DNA of 64,000 bases. It comes from Halarcobacter bivalviorum. Its GTDB lineage: Bacteria > Campylobacterota > Campylobacteria > Campylobacterales > Arcobacteraceae. The notes under the pieces were generated by a model. The model searched no databases, was not told the DNA's origin, and was given only the letters and a program-made list of their open reading frames with translations. Numbering within the stretch: the stretch's first letter is position 1; every line of letters begins with the position of its first letter. The position numbers and the translations under genes were made by a program. The stretch is taken from the NCBI RefSeq assembly GCF_003346815.1, contig NZ_CP031217.1, positions 868,001 through 932,000 of the forward strand, in the 5' to 3' direction. Of this stretch, positions 28,116 through 37,026 are shown piece after piece.

Positions 28116-29033
28116 TTGTCATATTCAAACAATATTATCTTTGGACCTATTCCTTCAAGAAGATTTGGAATCTCTTTAGGTATAGACCTATCTCCTTCAA
28201 AAAAACAATGCAACTTTGATTGTCTTTATTGTGAACTTGAAAAAGCTAAAACAGTTGATACTATGACTACTTATCCTAGTGTAGCTGAAGTAGTAGCAGA
28301 AGTTAAAGCCTCATTTGAGAAACATCCAAAAATAGATGTTATAACAATAACAGCAAATGGAGAACCAACTCTATATCCAGATTTAGAAAAGCTTGTTGAT
28401 GAACTTAATAAAGTAAAAAAGAGTGCAAAAACACTTATTCTTTCAAATGGAAGTACAATCTATGATGAAAAAATTTATAAAGCTTTATTGAAAATAGATA
28501 CAGTAAAACTATCACTTGATTGTGTAAGTGAAAAGTGTTTTAAAAAGCTTGATAGAATACATAGTGGAATTGATATTGAAAAGATAGTTGAAGGTATGAT
28601 AAAGTTCTCAAGTGAAACAAAAAATATCTTTGTACTTGAAATTCTATTTGTAAAAACACTTAATGATAAAGAAGAAGAGATAAAAGCCTTATATGAAGCA
28701 GTTAAAAAGATAAAACCTCATAGGGTAGATATTGGTACAATTGATAGACCACCTGCATATGAAGTGAAGCCAGTATCTTTTGAAACTTTGCAAGAAATAG
28801 CTAATAGTTTTGAAGGTATAAATGTAAATATAGCATATAAAAATAGACCAAAATTAGAATCTTCATTCTCTGAAGAAGAAATTATCAATATGTTAAAACG
28901 AAGACCTTTAACTCAAGAAGATATAGAAAATATGTTTGATAAAGTATCAAAAAAATTATTAGAAAAATTAGTAGAAGAAAAGAGAATATCTTTGATTGAT
29001 AGCAGTGGCTTAGGTTTTTATAAAATTTCATAA
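28116..29033 (+). CDS. Radical SAM protein (COG0731-like)
   Basis: A 305-residue radical SAM enzyme starting at TTG 28116 behind AAGGA. The opening GPIPSRRFGISLGIDLSP is a family signature; the [4Fe-4S] motif is C-x3-C-x2-C (Cys32, Cys36, Cys39), followed by ITANGEPTLYPDLEKL for SAM binding. The C-terminal 70 residues look like a winged-helix add-on (RRPLTQEDIENMF). Substrate unknown; relatives are annotated as Fe-S oxidoreductases distantly similar to wyosine-forming enzymes. Confidence 0.8.
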   Translation: MSYSNNIIFGPIPSRRFGISLGIDLSPSKKQCNFDCLYCELEKAKTVDTMTTYPSVAEVVAEVKASFEKHPKIDVITITANGEPTLYPDLEKLVDELNKVKKSAKTLILSNGSTIYDEKIYKALLKIDTVKLSLDCVSEKCFKKLDRIHSGIDIEKIVEGMIKFSSETKNIFVLEILFVKTLNDKEEEIKALYEAVKKIKPHRVDIGTIDRPPAYEVKPVSFETLQEIANSFEGINVNIAYKNRPKLESSFSEEEIINMLKRRPLTQEDIENMFDKVSKKLLEKLVEEKRISLIDSSGLGFYKIS

Positions 29034-29049
29034 TTTTTTCGAAAAAGTC

Positions 29050-29078
29050 TTGACAAACAAAAAAGATTTGACTATAAT
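29050..29078 (+). promoter_or_regulatory. Consensus sigma-70 promoter of the tRNA-Asn pair
   Basis: TTGACA (29050-29055), a 17-base spacer, and TATAAT (29073-29078): a perfect match to the sigma-70 consensus at ideal spacing, 28 bases before the first tRNA. Other promoters seen in this window lack a -35 box. Confidence 0.9.
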
Positions 29079-29106
29079 TCCAGTCCATTTAAAGAGGAAG
29101 TCAGAT

Positions 29107-29181
29107 TCCGGCATAGCTCAGTGGTAGAGTAGATGACTGTTAATCATTTGGTCCCTGGTTCGAATCCAGGTGCCGGAGCCA
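29107..29181 (+). tRNA. tRNA-Asn (GTT), copy 1
   Basis: 75 bases including an encoded CCA. The acceptor arms TCCGGCA and TGCCGGA pair fully, the anticodon loop reads CTGTTAA (anticodon GTT), and the T loop has GGTTCGAATCC. Identical to the second copy 36 bases downstream. Confidence 0.97.
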
Positions 29182-29217
29182 CTTAAACTTCTCTTTAAAT
29201 AAACAAAAAACTTAAAT

Positions 29218-29292
29218 TCCGGCATAGCTCAGTGGTAGAGTAGATGACTGTTAATCATTTGGTCCCTGGTTCGAATCCAGGTGCCGGAGCCA
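29218..29292 (+). tRNA. tRNA-Asn (GTT), copy 2
   Basis: Exact duplicate of the first tRNA-Asn, again with encoded CCA. No promoter is visible in the spacer, so both are probably processed from one precursor. A long hairpin terminator follows. Confidence 0.97.
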
Positions 29293-29297
29293 CTTTT

Positions 29298-29349
29298 AAA
29301 GCTTTTAGATATTTGAACCTAGGTTCTTTTATCTAGAAGCTTTTTTTTT
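29298..29349 (+). terminator. Long near-perfect hairpin terminator after the tRNAs
   Basis: Arms 29298-29311 and 29330-29343 pair over 14 bp with one G-T wobble. Inside is a symmetric TTT/TTT bulge and a 12-base palindrome GAACCTAGGTTC at the tip. A T run follows (29344-29349). The convergent selO gene ends at 29359, so it may also stop selO transcripts. Confidence 0.9.
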
Positions 29350-29358
29350 GCTCTTTTT

Positions 29359-31047
29359 TTATGAAGAACAACTCACATGAGATACTCCAGCTATTCCAAA
29401 AAACTCAGAGGGTTTTTTACTATAATATCTTTTTTCTATCTCTTTTGTTTGTTTTGAATATGGATTTGTCATTATCTCTTGTAGTTCATTTATAAGAGTA
29501 TAGTCTCCTTTTTGGGCTTTTTTATATGCATCAACTAATATCCACTCCCTTAGAGTATACTTTGGATTTATAAGCTTCATTTGTTTTGAAAGTTCTTCTA
29601 GTTTTTTTTGTGAATTTGCTTTTAGTTTAGCTTTCCATTTTTCTAACCAACTATTCCATTTTGATTTGATAATTTCATTTTCAATATTAGTATAAAAACT
29701 ATTTTCAAGCTCTGTCATATCCTTTGGTATATTTGATAATTCCCTAAAAAATATTGTGTAGTCAACTTTTGTTTCAATCATAAGATTAATAAGTTCATTA
29801 AATAGTTCAAAGTCAAACTCAATAAGACCTAGTTTAGAAGCCCACATTTTTTCTATTTTTGATTGCATGATTACAGAAAAATCATTTTCTATTTTTTCAA
29901 GTTCCTTTATTGATTCTAGGTTTGAGATAATCAGAGGTTTTAAAGCAGAACAAAATGATTTAAAATTTTTTTGTGCTGCTTGTGGCTGATTGAAAAATGA
30001 GAAGTGCATACCTCCACCAGTCCAAGGCTGATAATTAGGGTCAAACATCTCTATAAAACCAAAAGGTCCAAAATCAAGGGTAAAACCTCCTGCTGCACAG
30101 TTATCACTATTGAAGTTACCTTGACAATATCCCACTCTAATCCAGTTAGCCACTAAAGAAGTAAGTCTATCTTGAAACTGCTTTGCTAATAGAAGTACTT
30201 TTTTCTCTAAATTCAAGTTATCATCTATAGTTTCACTATATTCTCTTTTGATTAGATGTAGAACAAGTTGTTCTAACTCTTTTAAAGCATCTTTATGTTC
30301 ATGTTTTCTAGCTCGTCTTCCAAAAAGTTCAAGTTGTCCAACTCGAATAAAAGAAGAGGCAACTCTTGTAGTTATTGCAACATCTTCTTCAATCATAACT
30401 TCAGGGTCTCTTGAATAAGACTCTTTTCTAAACCAAGGTCTAAGTACTTGCTCTTTTTTAGAAGTAAATAGTGTCAATGACCTAGATGTAGGAATTCCTA
30501 AAGAGTGCATATGTTCTTGTGCTAAAAACTCCCGTACACTTGACCTTAGAACTGCACGCCCATCAGCTCCTCTACAGTAGGGTGTTTTTCCTGCACCTTT
30601 TAGTTGAAACTCCCATCTTTTGTTATTTAAAACTGCTTCAAAAATAGAGATTGCTCTTCCATCTCCATATCCATTTCCTGTTTGAAAAGGGCATTGTGCA
30701 TAATATTCTGTACCATAGATAGATAACGCATATCCTGTAGCCCAAGTTTTATTTTTAATAGTTTCTGGTAGTTTTGAAGTATCAGCAGAAAACATTTTGA
30801 TAAAATTATCTTCTTTTAAAAGAGTTTCACTAAAACCTAACTCTTTAAAAAAGTTTTTACTATGGGAAATATATATAGGTTCTTTTATAGGTGTTGGTTC
30901 TACATTTACATAGTGTCCTGAATAAACCTCTCTTGATGATTTGTTATTACCATTTTGTTTTGCCTCTGGGTCACAGTTAAGTTCTTTTACAAAAGAGTAA
31001 TCAGCAAAAGTGCAAAGTTCTTCAAAAGTCTCTATATTTTTTTTCAT
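29359..31047 (-). CDS. selO: Protein adenylyltransferase SelO (YdiU)
   Basis: A 562-residue pseudokinase-fold AMPylase. Motifs: [10 protein letters not shown], the glycine-rich [30 protein letters not shown], and the metal-site region [14 protein letters not shown] then DFGPFGF. Family role: transfer of AMP from ATP to Ser/Thr/Tyr of target proteins in redox homeostasis. It ends VSCSS; the Cys third from the end occupies the position of selenocysteine in animal SelO. Slightly longer than E. coli YdiU (478). Confidence 0.93.
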   Translation of the reverse strand: MKKNIETFEELCTFADYSFVKELNCDPEAKQNGNNKSSREVYSGHYVNVEPTPIKEPIYISHSKNFFKELGFSETLLKEDNFIKMFSADTSKLPETIKNKTWATGYALSIYGTEYYAQCPFQTGNGYGDGRAISIFEAVLNNKRWEFQLKGAGKTPYCRGADGRAVLRSSVREFLAQEHMHSLGIPTSRSLTLFTSKKEQVLRPWFRKESYSRDPEVMIEEDVAITTRVASSFIRVGQLELFGRRARKHEHKDALKELEQLVLHLIKREYSETIDDNLNLEKKVLLLAKQFQDRLTSLVANWIRVGYCQGNFNSDNCAAGGFTLDFGPFGFIEMFDPNYQPWTGGGMHFSFFNQPQAAQKNFKSFCSALKPLIISNLESIKELEKIENDFSVIMQSKIEKMWASKLGLIEFDFELFNELINLMIETKVDYTIFFRELSNIPKDMTELENSFYTNIENEIIKSKWNSWLEKWKAKLKANSQKKLEELSKQMKLINPKYTLREWILVDAYKKAQKGDYTLINELQEIMTNPYSKQTKEIEKRYYSKKPSEFFGIAGVSHVSCSS

Positions 31048-31172
31048 TATTATCTTTATCCATTAAATTTTATTTATTAAGATTTTTAACATAAATATTT
31101 GAAATACATAGAAAAAAAAGTAGTTAAAAATTTTTATTAAGTCAAAATAAATTATAAGAAGAATATCAACTC

Positions 31173-31195
31173 ACTTAAGCTTAAGTAGATATAAT
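31173..31195 (+). promoter_or_regulatory. Palindrome and -10 box upstream of the DjlA-like gene
   Basis: A 14-base perfect palindrome ACTTAAGCTTAAGT (31173-31186) is followed three bases later by TATAAT (31190-31195), 39 bases before the ATG. The palindrome occupies the region where an activator or repressor would contact the promoter. Confidence 0.5.
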
Positions 31196-31233
31196 TTCCA
31201 AGAAATTAACTATATAAAGGTGTATCTTAGATT

Positions 31234-32037
31234 ATGAAATTAAAAAAATGGATTTTTATAGCAATCTTACTTGTGATATTGTATTACACTTTTATTGTAA
31301 ATACTCTTTTAACCCTATCTGTTATTTTTGCTTCGATTGTTGCAGTTAAACTATATAAATATTATTCAAAAAAGAGTTTAAATAAATTATCAGCTTCAAA
31401 AGAGTTATTTAGGCAGAGTTATCTTGGACATTTTATAGCTTTAGTAGCCAAAGTTGCAAAAGCAGATGGAAGAGTAGATGAACTTGAAGCTCAATTAATA
31501 GGAATGATGTTTGATGATATCTCAAAGGTTTTTGATGAAAAAGAGAAAACTAGAGCTATTATGAAAGAGATTTTCAATGAAGAGAAACAAAGAATAGATG
31601 ATACAAAAGAGATAGCTGCCTCATTAAATAAACTTCTAGGTAAAAGTATTTTAAAAAGAAGACAGTTTATTAGTTTCTTAATTCAATTAGCTTTTGTAGA
31701 CAAAGGTATTAGTAGTGAAGAAGATAAAGTCTTAAGAGATATTGCTACACAATTAAATATCTCAGCTGAAGTTTATGATGCTATTGTAAATAGTTTGAAA
31801 CAAAAAATGAAAAGTAATCAAGAAACAATGACTCCTAAAAAAGCCTATGAAATTTTAGGTGTAAAAGAGAGTGATGATATGAATACTGTTAAAAAAGCCT
31901 ATAGAAAACTTGTAAGAGAGTATCATCCTGATATTATAAGTTCTCAAGACAAAGATGAGAGTTACATTGAAGAGGCTACGGCTAAAACTCAAGAGATAAA
32001 TCAGGCTTATCAAGTTATTAAAAAACTACATTCTTAA
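31234..32037 (+). CDS. DjlA-like membrane-anchored J-domain co-chaperone
   Basis: A 267-residue protein: one or two N-terminal hydrophobic helices (about residues 5-38), a TerB-like helical domain (about 55-185, VAKADGRVDELEAQLI and DKGISSEEDKVL), and a C-terminal J domain with AYEILGVKESDD, KKAYRKLVREYHPD (the HPD motif) and INQAYQVIKK. Role: recruiting DnaK to the membrane. The domain order equals E. coli DjlA. Confidence 0.88.
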   Translation: MKLKKWIFIAILLVILYYTFIVNTLLTLSVIFASIVAVKLYKYYSKKSLNKLSASKELFRQSYLGHFIALVAKVAKADGRVDELEAQLIGMMFDDISKVFDEKEKTRAIMKEIFNEEKQRIDDTKEIAASLNKLLGKSILKRRQFISFLIQLAFVDKGISSEEDKVLRDIATQLNISAEVYDAIVNSLKQKMKSNQETMTPKKAYEILGVKESDDMNTVKKAYRKLVREYHPDIISSQDKDESYIEEATAKTQEINQAYQVIKKLHS

Positions 32038-32046
32038 GGAGAATAG

Positions 32047-32649
32047 ATGGATTATGAAAAGTTTGCTCAATTTAGTCCTTGTGACTATGCAGGACCTTTA
32101 AAAAGAGAGAGTTTTATGGATGCTGGTATGAAAGAGTTATGGCAAAGTATACCTAGAGTTTCAGGACCTGCTTTTACAGTAAATATGGTGCCAGGAGATA
32201 ACTTAGCATTACATAGAGCAATATATGAAGCTCCAAGGGGTTCAATTATTGTAGCTCAAACTAATTCAATGGATTATGCAGTTTCTGGTGGAAATGTATG
32301 TGCTATTGCACGAGGTTTAGGAATAAGAGGTTTTGTAATTGATGGTGTTGTGAGAGATATTGCAGAAGTAAGAGAGATAAAATTTCCTATTTTTGGTAGG
32401 GGAGTCCTTCCTATGCCAGGAACTAAAAAAGCAGTTCTTCCTTTAAATACTCCAATTGTTGCTGGTGGTATTGCTGTAAATCCAGGGGATATTATTGTTG
32501 CTGATGAAGAGGGAATTGCAGTTATTCCAAAAGAAAAAGCTGAAGAGATTTATAATCAAACTAAAGAGAATGTAGAAAAAGAAAAAGCTATGGGCTTTGA
32601 AAAATGGGCTGCGAATCATAGAAAAAAGATAGACTCTTTTTATGAGTAG
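32047..32649 (+). CDS. RraA / HMG-aldolase family protein
   Basis: A 200-residue protein of the RraA-like fold with GPAFTVNMVPGDN, GGNVCAIARGLGIRGFVIDGVVRD (the G-x20-R-D metal/substrate site) and PIFGRGVLPMPG. Members are either RNase E inhibitors (RraA) or class II aldolases acting on 4-hydroxy-4-methyl-2-oxoglutarate, or oxaloacetate decarboxylases. The Arg-Asp pair is kept, so an aldolase/decarboxylase activity is plausible. It follows the DjlA-like gene by 9 bp and probably shares its transcript. Confidence 0.82.
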   Translation: MDYEKFAQFSPCDYAGPLKRESFMDAGMKELWQSIPRVSGPAFTVNMVPGDNLALHRAIYEAPRGSIIVAQTNSMDYAVSGGNVCAIARGLGIRGFVIDGVVRDIAEVREIKFPIFGRGVLPMPGTKKAVLPLNTPIVAGGIAVNPGDIIVADEEGIAVIPKEKAEEIYNQTKENVEKEKAMGFEKWAANHRKKIDSFYE

Positions 32650-32660
32650 TAGTTTATTTA

Positions 32661-32688
32661 AAGGCTAGTTTTTAACTAGCCTTTTTTT
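32661..32688. terminator. Shared terminator between the RraA-like gene and glnS
   Basis: A 10-bp perfect stem (AAGGCTAGTT with AACTAGCCTT) with a TTT loop, then a T run on the + strand. The glnS stop codon overlaps the T run. Confidence 0.88.
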
Positions 32689-34981
32689 ATGCCTTTAATT
32701 GTTTTGTTACAAGTTCATTTACAACTTTTGGATTTGCTTTTCCTTCTGTTGCTTTAAGTACTTGTCCTACAAAAAAGCCAAAAAGTTTTTGGTTTCCTGC
32801 TCTATATTTCTCTACATTGTCAGGATTTTTAGCAATCACTTCATCAATGATAGGTAAAATCACTGCAGGATCACTTATTTGAATTAAACCTTTTGCTTCA
32901 ACTATTTGTTCTGGATTTTCTCCTGTTTGAGTCATCTCTTCAAATACTTGTTTTGCAATTTTACTTGAGATAAGTTCTTCATCAACCATTTTTACAAGTT
33001 GAGCAATTTGCTTTGAAGTAAATTTTAACTCATTTTCTTGCTTTAACTCTTTTGCTACCTCATTTGCTACAATATTAGCTATGCTTACTGGACTATTTAA
33101 CTCTTTTAGTGTCTCTTCATAAAAAGATGTAAGTTGTTCATCTCTTACTAAAATATTAGATACTTCGCTATTTAATCTATACTCTTTTGTATATTTATCA
33201 AAAAGATTTTGTTGCTCTTGTGTTAAAGCTTGTGCTTCTCCATGAACTATCTCTTTTTTAACTTTTGTTGAAATAGAGTGATGAGCACTCTCAACAGAAT
33301 AATTAACTTCTACAGTACTTGAGTGAGTTCTTTCAACTATATTTTTTTTAGCCCAAGAATCTTTTAATCCTACAATCTTATTAAATACTGGATTTTCATC
33401 TGTATAATCAATAGGATCAGCATAAAAATACCCTTGTCTTTCGAATTGAAATCTTTCATCTACTTTATCACTTATTACAGCAGGCTCAATAAGAGCATCT
33501 TTGATAATAGATAAAGAGTTAGGGTTTAAATCTTCTAACCCTTCAGGAGCTTCATTTTTATATAATCTATCATAAAGTCTTACTTCTATTTTTTTAGCAT
33601 GTTTTTCACTTACCCATTGAATAGCACTTTTAACTTTAATATCACTTGTATCTGAACCACTTTTTGAGTTAGGATAATATTGTGCAATTAATTCAGTGAT
33701 TTTTCCAGTTTCATCTTTGATAACTTCTTTACAAGAGATAATATATCCATGTCTAAGTCTTACTGGCTGTTCTGGTGTAAGTCTATAAAAACCTTTTGGT
33801 GGATTTTCATTAAAATCATCTCTTTCAATATAGACTACTTTTGAAAAAGGAACTACTCTTGAACCCTCTTTAGGTACATCATGAGGATAATAAGGTGCAT
33901 CAATTTCTTCTTCTCCCTCATAATTTTCGATAGTTACTTTTAAAGGATCAAGTACACACATAACTCTTGGTACTTTTTTATTTAAATCATCTCTAATACA
34001 AAATTCAAGTTGAGAAACATCTACCATTGAGTTTGCTTTTGCTATACCTATTTGGTCACAGAAGTTTAAAATAGATTCAGGTGTATATCCTCTTCTTTTA
34101 TATCCTGCAATTGTTGGCATTCTAGGGTCGTCCCAACCATTTACATAGTTGCCTTGTACTAGTTCTAGCAGTTTTCTTTTACTCATAACTGTATAATTGA
34201 TTCCAAGTCTTGCAAACTCATGTTGATATGGTCTTGGTGGCTCAAGTTCAAGAGTATCTAAAACCCAATCATAAATATCTCTATTGTTTTCAAACTCTAA
34301 AGTACAAATAGAGTGAGAGATTCCTTCAATATAATCAGATAAACAGTGAGCAAAATCATACATTGGATAGATGCACCACTCATTTTCTGTTCTAAAATGA
34401 TGAGCATGTCTAATTCTATATAAAAGAGGGTCTCTCATCTTCATATTAGCAGCAGACATATCTATCTTAGCTCTTAATACATGTTCTCCATCTTTAAATT
34501 CACCTTTTTTCATTCTTTCAAAAAGGTCTAAATTTTCTTCAATAGAACGATTTGCAAACTCACTTCTTTTTCCAGGTTCTGTAACAGTTCCTCTAAACTC
34601 TCTCATTTGCTCTTCATTGATACTATCCACATATGCTTTTCCCATTTTTATAAGTTTTATAGCATATTCATATATTTTAGGAAAGTAATCAGAAGTATAA
34701 TATATATCCTTGTCCCATTTAAATCCAAGCCATTGTACAGCATCTTTAAGGGCTTCAACATATTTAGTATCTTCTGTTGTTGGGTTAGTATCATCCATTC
34801 TAAGGTTGCAATGACCATTATAATCACGTGCAATTCCAAAATTTATGCAGATAGATTTAGCGTGTCCTATATGAGGGAATCCATTAGGCTCTGGTGGAAA
34901 TCTTGTAACAATCTCTTTATATTTGCCTTTTTTTAAGTCCTCTTCAACTATAACACGTAGAAAATCTTTACTTTCACTCAT
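32687..34981 (-). CDS. glnS: Glutamine-tRNA ligase with C-terminal Yqey-like extension
   Basis: A 764-residue class Ib synthetase. HIGH motif at residues 37-40 (GFPHIGHAKS), KMSKS equivalent VMSKRK at 265-270, with GlnRS signatures RMDDTNPTTED, QLEFCIRDDLNK and RFQFERQGYF. E. coli GlnRS has 554 residues; here about 170 extra C-terminal residues (from about 590) match the GatB/Yqey tail, including SKQIAQLVKMVDEELISSK and KLFGFFVGQVLKA. Such a fusion is known in Deinococcus, where it aids tRNA-Gln binding. I chose ATG 34981; an ATG 13 codons earlier gives an untypical N terminus. Confidence 0.94.
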   Translation of the reverse strand: MSESKDFLRVIVEEDLKKGKYKEIVTRFPPEPNGFPHIGHAKSICINFGIARDYNGHCNLRMDDTNPTTEDTKYVEALKDAVQWLGFKWDKDIYYTSDYFPKIYEYAIKLIKMGKAYVDSINEEQMREFRGTVTEPGKRSEFANRSIEENLDLFERMKKGEFKDGEHVLRAKIDMSAANMKMRDPLLYRIRHAHHFRTENEWCIYPMYDFAHCLSDYIEGISHSICTLEFENNRDIYDWVLDTLELEPPRPYQHEFARLGINYTVMSKRKLLELVQGNYVNGWDDPRMPTIAGYKRRGYTPESILNFCDQIGIAKANSMVDVSQLEFCIRDDLNKKVPRVMCVLDPLKVTIENYEGEEEIDAPYYPHDVPKEGSRVVPFSKVVYIERDDFNENPPKGFYRLTPEQPVRLRHGYIISCKEVIKDETGKITELIAQYYPNSKSGSDTSDIKVKSAIQWVSEKHAKKIEVRLYDRLYKNEAPEGLEDLNPNSLSIIKDALIEPAVISDKVDERFQFERQGYFYADPIDYTDENPVFNKIVGLKDSWAKKNIVERTHSSTVEVNYSVESAHHSISTKVKKEIVHGEAQALTQEQQNLFDKYTKEYRLNSEVSNILVRDEQLTSFYEETLKELNSPVSIANIVANEVAKELKQENELKFTSKQIAQLVKMVDEELISSKIAKQVFEEMTQTGENPEQIVEAKGLIQISDPAVILPIIDEVIAKNPDNVEKYRAGNQKLFGFFVGQVLKATEGKANPKVVNELVTKQLKA

Positions 34982-35059
34982 TATTATTAAACCTTTGATT
35001 TTTAAACTATTATAAGGCAATTATTTTATCCAAATAGTGCTTATATTGTGTAAAATAGT

Positions 35060-35626
35060 TTATTTGAGTAGTTTACAATTCTTTTCATCTTTTATTTGAA
35101 CTTCTACAATGCGGTTATGTTTATTAATTTCTAACTGACAACACTCTAAAAGCATCTCTTTTAATATTTTTCTCCCTCTTTGAACTCTTGACTTTGCCCC
35201 TGAAAGAGATATTTGTTCACTATCTGCTAGTTGTTGTTGAGATTTATTTTTCATTTCAGTTAGTTGTATTGCATTTTTGTATTTTGTTGGAAGTTTTTCT
35301 ATAAGAAATCCTAAACATAAAGAAAGCTCTTCTTTTATGCTTTCATTTGAATCAATTTCAAAAGGTTTTTCAACCCATTGTGGAATCTCTTTTATATCTT
35401 TATTTGTTCGATAGAAGTCAATTATTGTATTTCTTGTAATCTGATAAACCCAACTTTTTAATTTTGTAATGTCATTTAGAGTATGTATTTTTGAATGAAT
35501 TTTTATAAATACTTCATGTAAAATATCTTTAGCAAGTTGTTTATCTGAAACTTTACTACTAATAAAACCAAGAAGTTGTTTATGATACTCTTTCCATACT
35601 TCTTCTGTTGATTTATTCATACTCAC
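35060..35626 (-). CDS. SigZ-like ECF sigma factor
   Basis: A 188-residue sigma-70 family protein with region 2 (residues 20-75, KDILHEVFIKIH and WVYQITRNTIIDFYR) and region 4 (108-158, LPTKYKNAIQL and GAKSRVQRGRKILKEML). A 30-residue C-terminal tail carries Cys162-Cys163 and Cys184, similar to the Cys-bearing tail of SigZ proteins. No anti-sigma gene is adjacent; the upstream LysE-type gene lies 22 bp away on the same strand. The trigger is unknown; redox or metal sensing by the tail is an inference. Confidence 0.82.
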   Translation of the reverse strand: MSMNKSTEEVWKEYHKQLLGFISSKVSDKQLAKDILHEVFIKIHSKIHTLNDITKLKSWVYQITRNTIIDFYRTNKDIKEIPQWVEKPFEIDSNESIKEELSLCLGFLIEKLPTKYKNAIQLTEMKNKSQQQLADSEQISLSGAKSRVQRGRKILKEMLLECCQLEINKHNRIVEVQIKDEKNCKLLK

Positions 35627-35648
35627 TCCTTTATTAAAATAATTATAA

Positions 35649-36242
35649 CTAAATGAATTGTATATAAAATAAGTACATAGCAGAGAGTATCAATAGTGAA
35701 CCCATTATAATATTAAGATATTTTAGATACTCTCTTATTTTTAGTAAATAGCTAACTTTTTCTCCTATGTATCCCCAAAATATTAGACTTAAATAACAAA
35801 TGAAAAAATAAATTAAAATAAAACTATAAAAAACAAAATCAGAAGAAGAAAAAAGAGATACGCCTGAAATAGAAGCTATCCAAGCTTTTGGATTAAGCCA
35901 TTGTATTAAAAAGCCTTCATAAAAATAAGGAGTTTTTTCTTCATTATTATAAATATCTATATTGTCTTTTATCTTAATAATTTTATATCCTATATATATA
36001 ATGAATAAAGAGCTACCTATACTTAAATAAGTAAAAAAGGAACTCTGCTTTGCTATAAAAGTATTTAATCCTAATCCAATTAATAAAAGAAGAAGAGTAA
36101 AACCGATAGTTGCTCCTGATATAAAAGCAAATGTTTTTTTTAATCCATTGTTTATTCCAGAATTTACTATTATTAAATTTACTGGACCTGGGGTAATTGA
36201 CATCACAAGTGAAAATGTACACATTGTTAAAAATAAGCTCAT
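35649..36242 (-). CDS. LysE/RhtB family exporter
   Basis: A 197-residue membrane protein with about six helices and the family opening SITPGPVNLIIVNSGINNGLKKTFAFISGATIGF, WLNPKAWIAS in the middle. Expected role: export of amino acids or related small molecules. It is first in a two-gene unit with the SigZ-like gene and diverges from the peroxiredoxin gene across 169 bp. Confidence 0.85.
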   Translation of the reverse strand: MSLFLTMCTFSLVMSITPGPVNLIIVNSGINNGLKKTFAFISGATIGFTLLLLLIGLGLNTFIAKQSSFFTYLSIGSSLFIIYIGYKIIKIKDNIDIYNNEEKTPYFYEGFLIQWLNPKAWIASISGVSLFSSSDFVFYSFILIYFFICYLSLIFWGYIGEKVSYLLKIREYLKYLNIIMGSLLILSAMYLFYIQFI

Positions 36243-36365
36243 AATAATCCTTTTTTAAGTTTGTCTATATAAGTAGACGAAAAAAAAATAAAAAAGATGC
36301 AAGAAATAAAGGATAATTTTTATCCACTAATAAAATTTATTAATTTTAATTTAATTTTATTCTAT

Positions 36366-36371
36366 TATAAT
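36366..36371 (+). promoter_or_regulatory. -10 box of the peroxiredoxin gene
   Basis: TATAAT after a T/A-rich stretch in the divergent region, 46 bases before the ATG; AAGGAA (36401-36406) is the ribosome binding site. Confidence 0.55.
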
Positions 36372-36411
36372 TTCACCATAAAAAATTTAAAACATAAAAA
36401 AAGGAATAAAA

Positions 36412-37008
36412 ATGTTAGTAACAAAAAAAGCTCCAGATTTCACTTCAACAGCAGTATTAGCTGATGGACAAATTGTAGAGGATTTTAATTTATATAAAAA
36501 TATTGGTGAGAAAGGTGCAGTATTATTTTTCTGGCCTTTAGATTTTACATTCGTTTGTCCTTCAGAAATTATTGCTTTCTCTAAGAGAGTTGAAGATTTT
36601 GAAGCAAGAGGTATTCAAGTAATTGGTTGTTCTGTAGATTCTCAGTTTTCTCACTTCGCATGGAGAGAGACTCCAGTTGAAAATGGTGGAATCGGAAGAG
36701 TAAAATTCCCAATGGTTGCAGATTTAAGTAAACAAATTTCTAAAGATTATGATGTATTATTTGGTGATTCAGTTGCATTAAGAGGATCTTTCTTAATTGA
36801 TAAAGATGGAACTGTAAGACACGCTGTAATCAATGATTTACCATTAGGAAGAAATATTGATGAGATGATTAGAATGGTTGATACTATGATTTTCACAAAT
36901 GAGCATGGTGAAGTTTGTCCAGCAGGATGGAATAAAGGTGACGAAGGTATGAAAGCTTCTACTGAAGGTGTTGCTGAATACTTAGGTAAAAACTCTGACA
37001 AACTATAA
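36412..37008 (+). CDS. Typical 2-Cys peroxiredoxin (AhpC/TsaA)
   Basis: A 198-residue thiol peroxidase. Peroxidatic Cys49 sits in DFTFVCPSE and resolving Cys169 in GEVCPAGW; the GGIGRVKFPMVAD motif (GGLG type) is present, but no clear C-terminal YF motif follows (the tail is EYLGKNSDKL), which suggests a robust, less hyperoxidation-prone enzyme. Reduces peroxides using thioredoxin or AhpF-like donors. Own promoter and a hairpin downstream. Confidence 0.94.
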   Translation: MLVTKKAPDFTSTAVLADGQIVEDFNLYKNIGEKGAVLFFWPLDFTFVCPSEIIAFSKRVEDFEARGIQVIGCSVDSQFSHFAWRETPVENGGIGRVKFPMVADLSKQISKDYDVLFGDSVALRGSFLIDKDGTVRHAVINDLPLGRNIDEMIRMVDTMIFTNEHGEVCPAGWNKGDEGMKASTEGVAEYLGKNSDKL

Positions 37009-37026
37009 TATATAATAAATATTTTA

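Noticed and set aside
29107-29292. Tandem direct repeat resembling a CRISPR unit or integration site duplication
   Set aside because: The repeated unit is a complete tRNA-Asn with encoded CCA, and the spacer is plain A/T-rich DNA.
29359-31047. SelO as a bacterial selenoprotein
   Set aside because: The relevant position is an ordinary Cys codon and no in-frame TGA occurs there.
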